Origin: Burkholderiaceae bacterium
GTDB taxonomy: Bacteria; Pseudomonadota; Gammaproteobacteria; Burkholderiales; Burkholderiaceae_F
Direction: 5' to 3'
DNA: 6,993 nucleotides
NCBI GenBank assembly: GCA_013813185.1
Contig: JACCSD010000237.1
Location: 1 to 6,993, forward strand
Below, one piece after another: positions 1-5,882 of the stretch. The position numbers were made by a program, and so were the translations under genes. Every line of letters starts with the position of its first letter. Positions within the stretch are counted from its first letter, which is position 1. A model generated the notes under the pieces. The model was not told where the DNA came from, did not search any database, and was given only the letters and a program-made list of their open reading frames with translations.

Positions 1-407
1 GCGAGAAAGGTGCTCCACTTCATTCCGAGCGCGCCGGCCAGCGGCGGGGCGACGAGCGTGACGCCGGGTAAAAACCGTCCGATCACGAGTGCAGACCAAC
101 CCCAGCGCCCAAACGTCCCTTCGGTGCGAGCCACGCAGGTGTCGGGCGAAAGCGAAACACGGCACAACAACTTCAAGACGGCCGAGCCGTAACGGCGACC
201 GGCCGCAAACCAGGCTGCATTTCCGATCACCATCGCGGTGACGATCGCGGCCACCAGCAACAGCGGGCTAACGCCTCCGGTCACAGCGCGCGCGCCGGCG
301 ACGAGCGCCGTCGGCGCCATCGGCACGGGCACGCCCAACTCATGCAGTAGCGTGTTGAGCCACAAAATCCAATAGATGCTTTGATCATTGACGAGTGATT
401 CGGTCAT
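1..407 (-). CDS. DedA-family (SNARE-associated/VTT domain) inner-membrane protein, 5' part only
   Basis: The minus strand reads openly from an ATG at 407-405 through 135 codons to the left edge, so the C-terminal part is missing. The product fits the DedA family, polytopic inner-membrane proteins linked to lipid-carrier recycling, membrane potential and drug or polymyxin tolerance. Supporting sequence: ELGVPVP at residues 23-29 followed by ALVAG at 34-38; a hydrophobic segment at about 46-69; GNAAWFAAGRRYG at 62-74, resembling the family's G-x-x-x-G-Y-x-x-G-R pattern; and GRFLPGV at 110-116, the conserved R-x-x-PG region, followed by PPLAGALGM at 121-129. By eye, the second acidic residue that E. 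coli YqjA uses (its D51) aligns with A31, so it may be absent. The start overlaps the repressor stop (ATGA) and has only a weak GAG eight bases upstream, which suggests translation coupled to the repressor gene. From memory, similar Burkholderia proteins can carry a C-terminal rhodanese domain, but that part lies outside the window. The family call is fairly sure; the transported molecule is unknown. Confidence 0.85.
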   Translation of the reverse strand, partial: MTESLVNDQSIYWILWLNTLLHELGVPVPMAPTALVAGARAVTGGVSPLLLVAAIVTAMVIGNAAWFAAGRRYGSAVLKLLCRVSLSPDTCVARTEGTFGRWGWSALVIGRFLPGVTLVAPPLAGALGMKWSTFL

Positions 408-1057
408 CGCAGATGCTCGTTAGCGGCGATTCGCCGGGGAGGATTGGCACGCAGGCCTGCAATGTAAGTGTCGATCAGCTGGGGCGCCGCCGCTTTCAAA
501 TCAAAAGTGTCAGGCGCTTCCACCCAATCGCGCATCAGCCCGCCGACAAATGCGAAAGCGCCGTGCGCGGCCAGGCGGGTATCGGTGTCGGCCGGCAACT
601 GGCCCTTGGCGACCGCCTGATCGAGGACGGCCATGCACTTTCCCAGACATTGAAGGCGATCCTGAACGTGCTGCGCGCCGACGGCAGCGAGCTCATCTGT
701 GTACTCGCAACGCAGATAGATCACTTCGAAGATGTTCTGGATTTGCGTGGAACTCGTCAGATGGAGGAGCGCCTGCAAGCCCTGTTGCCGAAATAGCGCG
801 AGCGGATCAGCGATGTCCTGATTCTGAAAGTCCTCGAACGCGGTGTCGATCGGCATCTCGGCACGCGCCATCAGCGCCTGGAACAGCTCGGCCTTGCTCT
901 CGAAGTGGTGGTACACCGCACCGCGAGTCACGCCGGCAGCGTCGGCCACTTCCGCCAACGACGCATGGCCTACACCACGCTCGCGAAATACCCGTTCGGC
1001 CGCGTCAAGCAGTTGCTCGCGCGTCTCTAGAGCTTCTTCCTTCGTACGTCTAGCCAT
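404..1057 (-). CDS. TetR-family repressor of the AcrR/TtgR type, local regulator of the efflux operon
   Basis: This 217-residue protein has nearly the length of E. coli AcrR (about 215) and shares its opening: MARRTKEEALETRE here, against MARKTKQEAQETRQ in AcrR as I recall it. That fixes the start codon. The DNA-binding domain covers about residues 10-60, with the helix-turn-helix at 33-52 (SLAEVADAAGV, then the recognition helix TRGAVYHHF) and the typical KAELF at 55-59. The remainder matches the ligand-binding C-terminal half of pump repressors: a conserved region IFEVIYLRCEYTDELAAV in the middle and FVGGLMRDWVEAPDTFDL near the end, aligning with AcrR's GYISGLMENWLFAPQSFDL. Members bind as dimers to a dyad over the pump promoter and let go when they bind hydrophobic drugs. 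Here the gene is divergent from the pump operon, with a 28-bp dyad between them, so control of the pump and autoregulation are both likely. Its stop overlaps the DedA-family start. The ligand cannot be read from the sequence. Confidence 0.95.
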   Translation of the reverse strand: MARRTKEEALETREQLLDAAERVFRERGVGHASLAEVADAAGVTRGAVYHHFESKAELFQALMARAEMPIDTAFEDFQNQDIADPLALFRQQGLQALLHLTSSTQIQNIFEVIYLRCEYTDELAAVGAQHVQDRLQCLGKCMAVLDQAVAKGQLPADTDTRLAAHGAFAFVGGLMRDWVEAPDTFDLKAAAPQLIDTYIAGLRANPPRRIAANEHLR

Positions 1058-1083
1058 CTATGTCACTCGAGATCGTTCTAAAA

Positions 1084-1097
1084 ATTTCATATGAAAT
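1084..1097. promoter_or_regulatory. Perfect 14-bp palindrome in the divergent control region
   Basis: ATTTCATATGAAAT is identical to its reverse complement and shares its last base or bases with the 28-bp dyad that follows. It lies 27 bases upstream of the repressor start codon, where it could be part of the repressor's own promoter or a second, weaker protein-binding site. The symmetry is seen directly; the role is a guess. Confidence 0.4.
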
Positions 1098-1122
1098 ACA
1101 AACATACACGGATGTATGTATT
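1095..1122. promoter_or_regulatory. Probable operator for the AcrR/TtgR-type repressor
   Basis: The dyad is centred between 1108 and 1109, and 11 of 14 base pairs across the axis are complementary. The core arms are TACAAACA (1097-1104) and TGTATGTA (1113-1120), separated by eight bases. This is the same spacing as the E. coli AcrR operator as I recall it (TACATACA, eight bases, TGTATGTA), and 18 of 24 positions agree. It also agrees at about 19 of 24 positions with the TtgR operator core as I recall it (TACAAACA... AATGTAAGTA). A second pairing, ACATACA (1102-1108) with TGTATGT (1113-1119), gives seven perfect pairs around a four-base gap. The site lies between the divergent repressor and pump genes and overlaps a candidate -10 box, so binding would block pump transcription. 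The dyad is observed; its use by this repressor is inferred. Confidence 0.8.
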
Positions 1123-1124
1123 AT
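1119..1124 (+). promoter_or_regulatory. Candidate -10 box of the efflux operon promoter
   Basis: TATTAT matches the sigma-70 -10 consensus at five of six positions and overlaps the right arm of the operator. No convincing -35 hexamer is present 16-18 bases upstream, where the sequence is ATACAA-like. If this box is used, transcription would begin near 1131. That would rule out the in-frame ATGs at 1060 and 1123 as starts for the adaptor gene. Confidence 0.4.
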
Positions 1125-1164
1125 GCGGCATTGCAAGAAAACCTCCAACTCGCAGACCCACCCC

Positions 1165-2547
1165 ATGAATCCACGAACTCCCAGAGCGACATCGCCGCTC
1201 GATATTGCCGAGCGCTGGAACGCTTGGATGCGTGCGCTTACTCTGGTGTTAAGCATTGCCATCACAGCCATCGTCCTTACTGCATGCGGGCGTGCGGGGG
1301 ATGAAGACAAGGGCGGTAAAGGCGGCTTTCCGCCGGCGCCCGTCAGCGTGCAGGAGGTCAAGACGACCACGGTGCCGATTCGATTTGAGTATGTCGGACA
1401 GACCGCCGGCTCGAAGGAAGCAGAAGTTCGGGCGCGTGTGCAGGGCATCCTGGAGAAGAGGACGTATCAAGAGGGGAGCCGGGTGAACGCCGGCCAAACA
1501 CTATTTGTACTCGACTCGCGCCCGTACGCGGCGCAGCTGCAGGCGGCAGAAGCCGATCTCTCACGAGCACAGGCTCAGTACTCGCAGGCCAAGCGCAACA
1601 TCGATCGCGTTAAACCCCTCGCAGGCAGCAATGCGCTGAGTCAGCGCGAGTTCGACGAGGCCACATCGGGCGAGGAAACCGGCGCGGCCGCAATCAAGCA
1701 GGCGCAGGCACGGCTGACCGAAGCGCGCCTGAACGTCGGTTACACGCGCGTCACCGCTCCCGTGACCGGATGGGCAAGCCGGGCGCAAAAGTCCGAAGGC
1801 TCGCTGGTGTCGCCGGGGGCGGACAGTTTGTTGGCCACGATTTCGCAGCTCGATCCGCTGTATGTGAACTTCAGTGTGTCCGAGGCAGAGCGCCTGCGAC
1901 TGAACCGCTTGATGAACAGCGGCGAATTGAGGGCCCCGGCAGCTAACGGGGCTACGACGAAGAACGGAAGTAAAGCAGCCGGCCCGTTATCAGCGGGAGA
2001 TAAGTCTCCGCTGTCGGGCTACTCGGTGGCGCTGAAGTTGTCGGACGGCAGCGTCTACGACCGCAAGGGCCGACTCACATTCGTCGACCCCGCGATCAAC
2101 ACCGGCACCGGCTCGTTCGATGCGCGCGCGGAACTCCCGAACGCCGATGCCGCGTTGCGCCCGGGCCAGTTCGTGCGCGTGATCGTTGAAGGCGCGACAC
2201 GGCCCAACACGATCGTCGTGCCGCAACGCGCAGTCATGGATGGCCCCCAGGGCAAGTTCGTGTTCGTCACCGGCAAGGGCCAGGACGGCAAGACCGACGT
2301 CGCCTTGCCCCGCCCCGTCACCGTCGGCGAGTGGGTCGAAGTCGATGGGCAGCAACAGTGGATCGTCGAGACCGGGCTGAAACCGGGCGACGTGGTCGTC
2401 ACCGATGGCACTGCGAAGTTGTTCCCGATACCGGGCGGCGCTCCGATCATGCTCGGGCCTCCTCCGGGTATGGAAGGCAAGGGACCGCCTGCCGGCAAAG
2501 GTGAAGTAAAGGCGGGCGAAGTGAAGCAGGCGGAAGCGAAGAAGTAA
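1165..2547 (+). CDS. RND efflux periplasmic adaptor subunit (membrane fusion protein), lipoprotein
   Basis: This is the periplasmic adaptor joining the inner-membrane pump to the outer-membrane channel. The ATG at 1165 gives 460 residues; the family usually has 380-420. A lipoprotein signal ends in LTAC with the cysteine at residue 41, so the mature protein should be anchored in the inner membrane. The ATG at 1228 would give a classic 20-residue signal (MRALTLVLSIA... LTAC), with TGGAA seven bases upstream, and is a serious alternative. The frame is open back to 1060, but those starts would overlap the operator. Domains from the 1165 start: first lipoyl half and barrel strand at about 58-117 (VRARVQGILEKRTYQEGSRV, AGQTLFVLD); alpha-hairpin at about 120-190, rich in Ala, Gln and Arg; second lipoyl half at GYTRVTAPVTGW (192 on); beta-barrel from about 228 with GTGSFDARAELPN and LRPGQFVRV; then a membrane-proximal domain ending in GLKPGDVVVTDG. 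A 30-residue Ala/Gly/Ser/Lys stretch interrupts the barrel, and the C-terminus is a Pro/Gly/Lys/Glu-rich tail. It is the first gene of the operon, 68 bases before the pump gene. Confidence 0.93.
   Translation: MNPRTPRATSPLDIAERWNAWMRALTLVLSIAITAIVLTACGRAGDEDKGGKGGFPPAPVSVQEVKTTTVPIRFEYVGQTAGSKEAEVRARVQGILEKRTYQEGSRVNAGQTLFVLDSRPYAAQLQAAEADLSRAQAQYSQAKRNIDRVKPLAGSNALSQREFDEATSGEETGAAAIKQAQARLTEARLNVGYTRVTAPVTGWASRAQKSEGSLVSPGADSLLATISQLDPLYVNFSVSEAERLRLNRLMNSGELRAPAANGATTKNGSKAAGPLSAGDKSPLSGYSVALKLSDGSVYDRKGRLTFVDPAINTGTGSFDARAELPNADAALRPGQFVRVIVEGATRPNTIVVPQRAVMDGPQGKFVFVTGKGQDGKTDVALPRPVTVGEWVEVDGQQQWIVETGLKPGDVVVTDGTAKLFPIPGGAPIMLGPPPGMEGKGPPAGKGEVKAGEVKQAEAKK
1991..2013. repeat. Inverted repeat (strong hairpin) inside the adaptor gene
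   Basis: CAGCGGGAGA and TCTCCGCTG can pair as a nine-base-pair stem with one bulged G and a TAAG loop. No run of T follows, so it is not an intrinsic terminator. It lies inside the low-complexity insertion of the adaptor's beta-barrel region (1933-2022). It could be a relic of an inserted sequence or slippage, or could affect mRNA stability. No function can be assigned. Confidence 0.55.
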
Positions 2548-2605
2548 GAGTTAAGCGCCCCGGAAGCCGCTTCATCTCGGTCGCCACTCCCCGCACACCG
2601 ATCAC

Positions 2606-2609
2606 GAGG
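2606..2609 (+). promoter_or_regulatory. Ribosome binding site of the RND pump gene
   Basis: GAGG ends six bases before the ATG at 2616, good Shine-Dalgarno spacing that supports this start. The 68-base gap after the adaptor stop holds no terminator; only a small GAAGC/GCTTC inverted repeat (2563-2573) is visible, too tight to form a normal loop with all five pairs. The adaptor and pump genes are therefore probably cotranscribed. Confidence 0.65.
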
Positions 2610-2615
2610 TTCTAA

Positions 2616-5600
2616 ATGTTTTCACGATTTTTTATCGATCGGCCGATCTTTGCCGCGGTCCTGTCGATCTTCATCGTTATCGCCGGTCTGGCTGCGATGC
2701 GCGCGTTGCCAATCGCGCAGTATCCCGAGATTGCACCGCCGGTTGTCAGCGTGCGCGCCGTGTACCCGGGCGCTTCGGCCTCAGTGCTCGAGCAAACCGT
2801 TGCGGCGCCGCTCGAAAACGCCATCAACGGCGTCGAAAACATGCTGTACATGAGCTCGAACTCGTCGAGCAACGGCGCCGTCGAAATTCAGGTTACGTTC
2901 AACATCGGCACCGACGTCGACCAGGCCGCGCTGAACGTCAACAACCGCGTCAAACAGGCCGAGGCGCGGTTGCCCCAGGAAGTGCGGCGTCAGGGTGTGA
3001 CGGTCGAAAAGGGTTCGTCGGCGTTCCTGCAGGTGCTGGCTTTTTATTCGCCCGACAGCCGGTACGACGATCTATTCACGTCGAACTACGTCACGCTCAA
3101 CGTGCTCGATCAGCTGAAGCGCCTGCCAGGCACGACCAACGTACAGATCTTCGGCGCCAAGGACTACGCGATGCGAATCTGGCTGCGGCCGGACCGGCTC
3201 GCGCAGCTAAAACTGACGACCGGCGACGTGGTGCGCGCGATCAACGAGCAGAACGCGCAATTTGCCGCCGGCAAAGTCGGGCAAGCACCGTACACGTCGG
3301 ACAAGAGTGGCACGCAGGAGCTCGCGTACACGATTACGACACAAGGCAGGCTGGCCGATCCGAAGGAATTCGAAAACGTGATCGTGCGCAGCAGTCCGGA
3401 CGGATCGACGATTCGTGTACGCGACGTGGCGCGCGTCGAGTTGGGTTCGCGTGACTACGACTTCATCGGGCGCTATAACGGCCAGAACGCAACCCTGGTC
3501 GGTATCTTTTTGCAGCCCGGCGCCAACGCGCTCGATGTCGCGAAGAGCGTGACGGCCACTGTGGACCGGTTGAAACCCGAGTTTCCGGCGGGCCTCGAGT
3601 ACGCGGTGCCGTACGACACGACGCGCTTCGTCGAAGTGTCGATTCATGAAGTCGTGGTCACGCTGGCGATCGCGGTCGTTCTCGTTTTCCTGGTCGTTTA
3701 TCTGTTCCTGCAGAGTTGGCGCGCCACGCTGATTCCGATTATTGCGGTGCCGGTGTCGCTGATCGGCACGTTCGCCGGCTTGCTGATGCTCGGTTACTCG
3801 ATCAACACGCTGACGCTGTTCGGCATGGTGCTCGCGATCGGCATCGTCGTCGACGATGCGATCGTCGTGCTGGAGAACGTCGAACGCATCATGCGCGAGG
3901 AGAAACTGAACGCGCGCGCGGCGGCGATCATCGCGATGAAGGAAGTGACGAGCCCGATCATCGCGATCGTGCTGGTGCTGGTGTCGGTGTTCGTGCCGAT
4001 CGCATTTCTCGGCGGTCTGACCGGCGAGTTGTACCGCCAGTTCGCTATCACGATTTCGATCGCGGTGACGATCTCGGGCATCGTCGCTCTGACGTTAACG
4101 CCGGCGTTGTGCTCACTTCTGCTGACGCAGCACGAGGAACCGAACCGATTCTTTCAGGGGTTCAACAACTGGTTTGGACGCATCACCAATCGCTATACGA
4201 CCGGCGTGGTCTGGATGATCCGGCGCAGCGCGCTAGGGCTGGTGCTGTTCGCCGTGATGGTGATCGTCGCGGCGGGACTATGGCGCATCACGCCGGGTTC
4301 GCTGGTGCCGGACGAAGACCAGGGCTTTTACATCGCGGCCGTGATCCTGCCTGACGGTGCGAGTTTGCAGCGGACCGACAACGTTGTGTCGGAAGTGGTG
4401 CGCCGGATCCGGAGCAATCCGAACAATCAGGACGTGGTCGCATTCACCGGCTTCGACTTCCTCGGCGGCGGCATGCGCAATAACGCCGCGACGATCTTCG
4501 TGACACAGATCCCGTGGGACAAACGCAAGGGCGTGACAACGCCGCAGCTGGTCGGCGACTTTTTCATGAAGACCGGCGACATCAAGGAAGGGCTGGCGCT
4601 CGCGTTCGCCCCGCCCGCGATTTTCGGGCTCGGCGCGGCAGGCGGTGCTGAGTTTTACATCCGCAACCGCGGTGAAGGCGGGCCGCAGGCGTTGGCCGGA
4701 GCGATGGGCGCACTGCTCGGCCGCCTGCAGCAGGAAAAAATGTTTGTTCAGGTCAACACGCTGTGGAAGCCGAACGTGCCGCAGCTGTTCGTCGACGTCG
4801 ATCGCGAAAAAGCGAAGTCGCTTGGTGTTTCGGTCGACGAGATCTTCAACACGCTGTCCGCGACGCTCGGCAGTTATTACGTCAACGACTTCAATAAATA
4901 CGGCCGCACATGGCAGGTCCTGATGAGCGCCGAGCCTTCATATCGCACCAAGCCCGACGATATCGGCGCGGTGTGGGTGCGCTCGGACCGCAACGAGATG
5001 GTGCCGCTGCGATCGGTCGCGCGCGTCGAGTACACGTCGGGACCCGACTCGCTCGATCGATATAACAACCTGCAGGCCGTGAAGGTGTTCGCAAGCGCCG
5101 CGCCGGGCGTCGCGTCGGGCGAGGCCATCGCGCGCATCGCGCAGCTTGCGCGCGAAACGCTGCCAGCGGGGTTCGATGTCGAATTCACCGGCGCGTCGTT
5201 TCAGGAGCAGCAATCGTCGGGCACGTCGGTGCTCGCGCTCGGCCTTGCGGTCGTGATGGTGTTCCTGATCCTGGCCGCGCAGTATGAAAAGTGGTCACTG
5301 CCATTCTCGGTGCTGATGGCGCTGCCGTTCGGCACGTTCGGTGCGCTCGCGGCGGTGTACCTGCGCGACCTTACGAACGACGTTTACTTCCAGATCGGTC
5401 TGGTGACCTTGCTTGGCCTGGCCGCGAAGAACGCGATTCTGATCGTCGAATACGCATCGCTGAAAGTATCCGAGGGTTACTCGACCGCAGCAGCGGCGAT
5501 CGAAGCGGCGCGCTTGCGATTCCGTCCGATCGTGATGACCTCGCTTGCGTTCATCCTGGGCGTGGTGCCGCTCGCGTTTTCATCCGGTGCGGGCGCCGGC

Positions 5601-5882
5601 GCTCGCGTATCGGCTGGTACCGGCGTGATGGGCGGCATGCTGGCCGCCACGTTCCTCGCCATTTTCTTCGTGCCCCTATTTTTTAAGCTGATCACTGATC
5701 GCAAATTGCGCGAATCGCGCAGCGCCGAACAGTTGTACGCGGAAGTCGCCGAGGGCGAGCGGCGCAGCGCGGAAATGCACGCACAGCTCGCTGCCGAGGC
5801 GGCAACGACGGTGCACGTGCGCAAGGGACAAAAAGCGGGACCACACGCGCAGCTCAAGGAAGCGCACGAGGGAGGCGAGTGA
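2616..5882 (+). CDS. RND/HAE1-family multidrug efflux pump, inner-membrane permease
   Basis: This is the proton-driven trimeric pump of an AcrB/MexB/MexF-type tripartite exporter. It captures amphiphilic substrates from the periplasm or outer leaflet and passes them to the outer-membrane channel. At 1088 residues it is somewhat longer than AcrB (1049). The start FFIDRPIFA (residues 5-13) is the family signature, followed by TM1, a large periplasmic porter/docking loop, TM2 from about residue 345, and the second half of the internal duplication. The proton-relay residues are all present: D413 and D414 in TM4 (GIVVDDAIVV), K938 (GLAAKNAILIVEYA), and R968 and T975 (RFRPIVMTSLAF), matching AcrB D407, D408, K940, R971 and T978. 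The switch loop keeps both phenylalanines (GFDFLGGG, F613 and F615). SYYVNDFNKYGRTWQV and SAGTGVMGGM are further family blocks. After the last membrane segment there is a charged tail of about 60 residues, longer than the roughly 20 of AcrB. The gene appears intact and functional. Substrates cannot be predicted, and I cannot assign it to a named pump. Confidence 0.97.
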   Translation: MFSRFFIDRPIFAAVLSIFIVIAGLAAMRALPIAQYPEIAPPVVSVRAVYPGASASVLEQTVAAPLENAINGVENMLYMSSNSSSNGAVEIQVTFNIGTDVDQAALNVNNRVKQAEARLPQEVRRQGVTVEKGSSAFLQVLAFYSPDSRYDDLFTSNYVTLNVLDQLKRLPGTTNVQIFGAKDYAMRIWLRPDRLAQLKLTTGDVVRAINEQNAQFAAGKVGQAPYTSDKSGTQELAYTITTQGRLADPKEFENVIVRSSPDGSTIRVRDVARVELGSRDYDFIGRYNGQNATLVGIFLQPGANALDVAKSVTATVDRLKPEFPAGLEYAVPYDTTRFVEVSIHEVVVTLAIAVVLVFLVVYLFLQSWRATLIPIIAVPVSLIGTFAGLLMLGYSINTLTLFGMVLAIGIVVDDAIVVLENVERIMREEKLNARAAAIIAMKEVTSPIIAIVLVLVSVFVPIAFLGGLTGELYRQFAITISIAVTISGIVALTLTPALCSLLLTQHEEPNRFFQGFNNWFGRITNRYTTGVVWMIRRSALGLVLFAVMVIVAAGLWRITPGSLVPDEDQGFYIAAVILPDGASLQRTDNVVSEVVRRIRSNPNNQDVVAFTGFDFLGGGMRNNAATIFVTQIPWDKRKGVTTPQLVGDFFMKTGDIKEGLALAFAPPAIFGLGAAGGAEFYIRNRGEGGPQALAGAMGALLGRLQQEKMFVQVNTLWKPNVPQLFVDVDREKAKSLGVSVDEIFNTLSATLGSYYVNDFNKYGRTWQVLMSAEPSYRTKPDDIGAVWVRSDRNEMVPLRSVARVEYTSGPDSLDRYNNLQAVKVFASAAPGVASGEAIARIAQLARETLPAGFDVEFTGASFQEQQSSGTSVLALGLAVVMVFLILAAQYEKWSLPFSVLMALPFGTFGALAAVYLRDLTNDVYFQIGLVTLLGLAAKNAILIVEYASLKVSEGYSTAAAAIEAARLRFRPIVMTSLAFILGVVPLAFSSGAGAGARVSAGTGVMGGMLAATFLAIFFVPLFFKLITDRKLRESRSAEQLYAEVAEGERRSAEMHAQLAAEAATTVHVRKGQKAGPHAQLKEAHEGGE
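5868..5875 (+). promoter_or_regulatory. Ribosome binding site of the outer-membrane channel gene
   Basis: GAGGGAGG lies inside the last codons of the pump gene and ends six bases before the ATG at 5882. The pump stop and channel start share one base (TGATG), so ribosomes finishing the pump can restart at once. The strong site and the overlap together fix the channel start and point to coupled translation. Confidence 0.75.

Noticed and set aside
395..796. Plus-strand open frame of 133 codons opposite the repressor gene
   Set aside because: It lies fully over the well-supported TetR gene, shows no recognisable domain, and is the kind of opposite-strand frame that GC-rich coding DNA produces.
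1060..1164. N-terminal extension of the adaptor by 35 codons
   Set aside because: It would be translated from the operator and the candidate -10 box, and it would place the lipoprotein signal 50 or more residues from the N-terminus.
2548..2615. Possible terminator or separate promoter between the adaptor and pump genes
   Set aside because: The only inverted repeat (2563-2573) leaves a one-base loop with all five pairs formed and has no T run; no convincing promoter boxes are visible.
3716..4354. Plus-strand open frame of 212 codons inside the pump gene
   Set aside because: It is a shifted frame of the RND gene; its Arg/Asp/His-rich composition is typical of out-of-frame GC-rich DNA, while the pump frame here carries the TM4 proton-relay motif.
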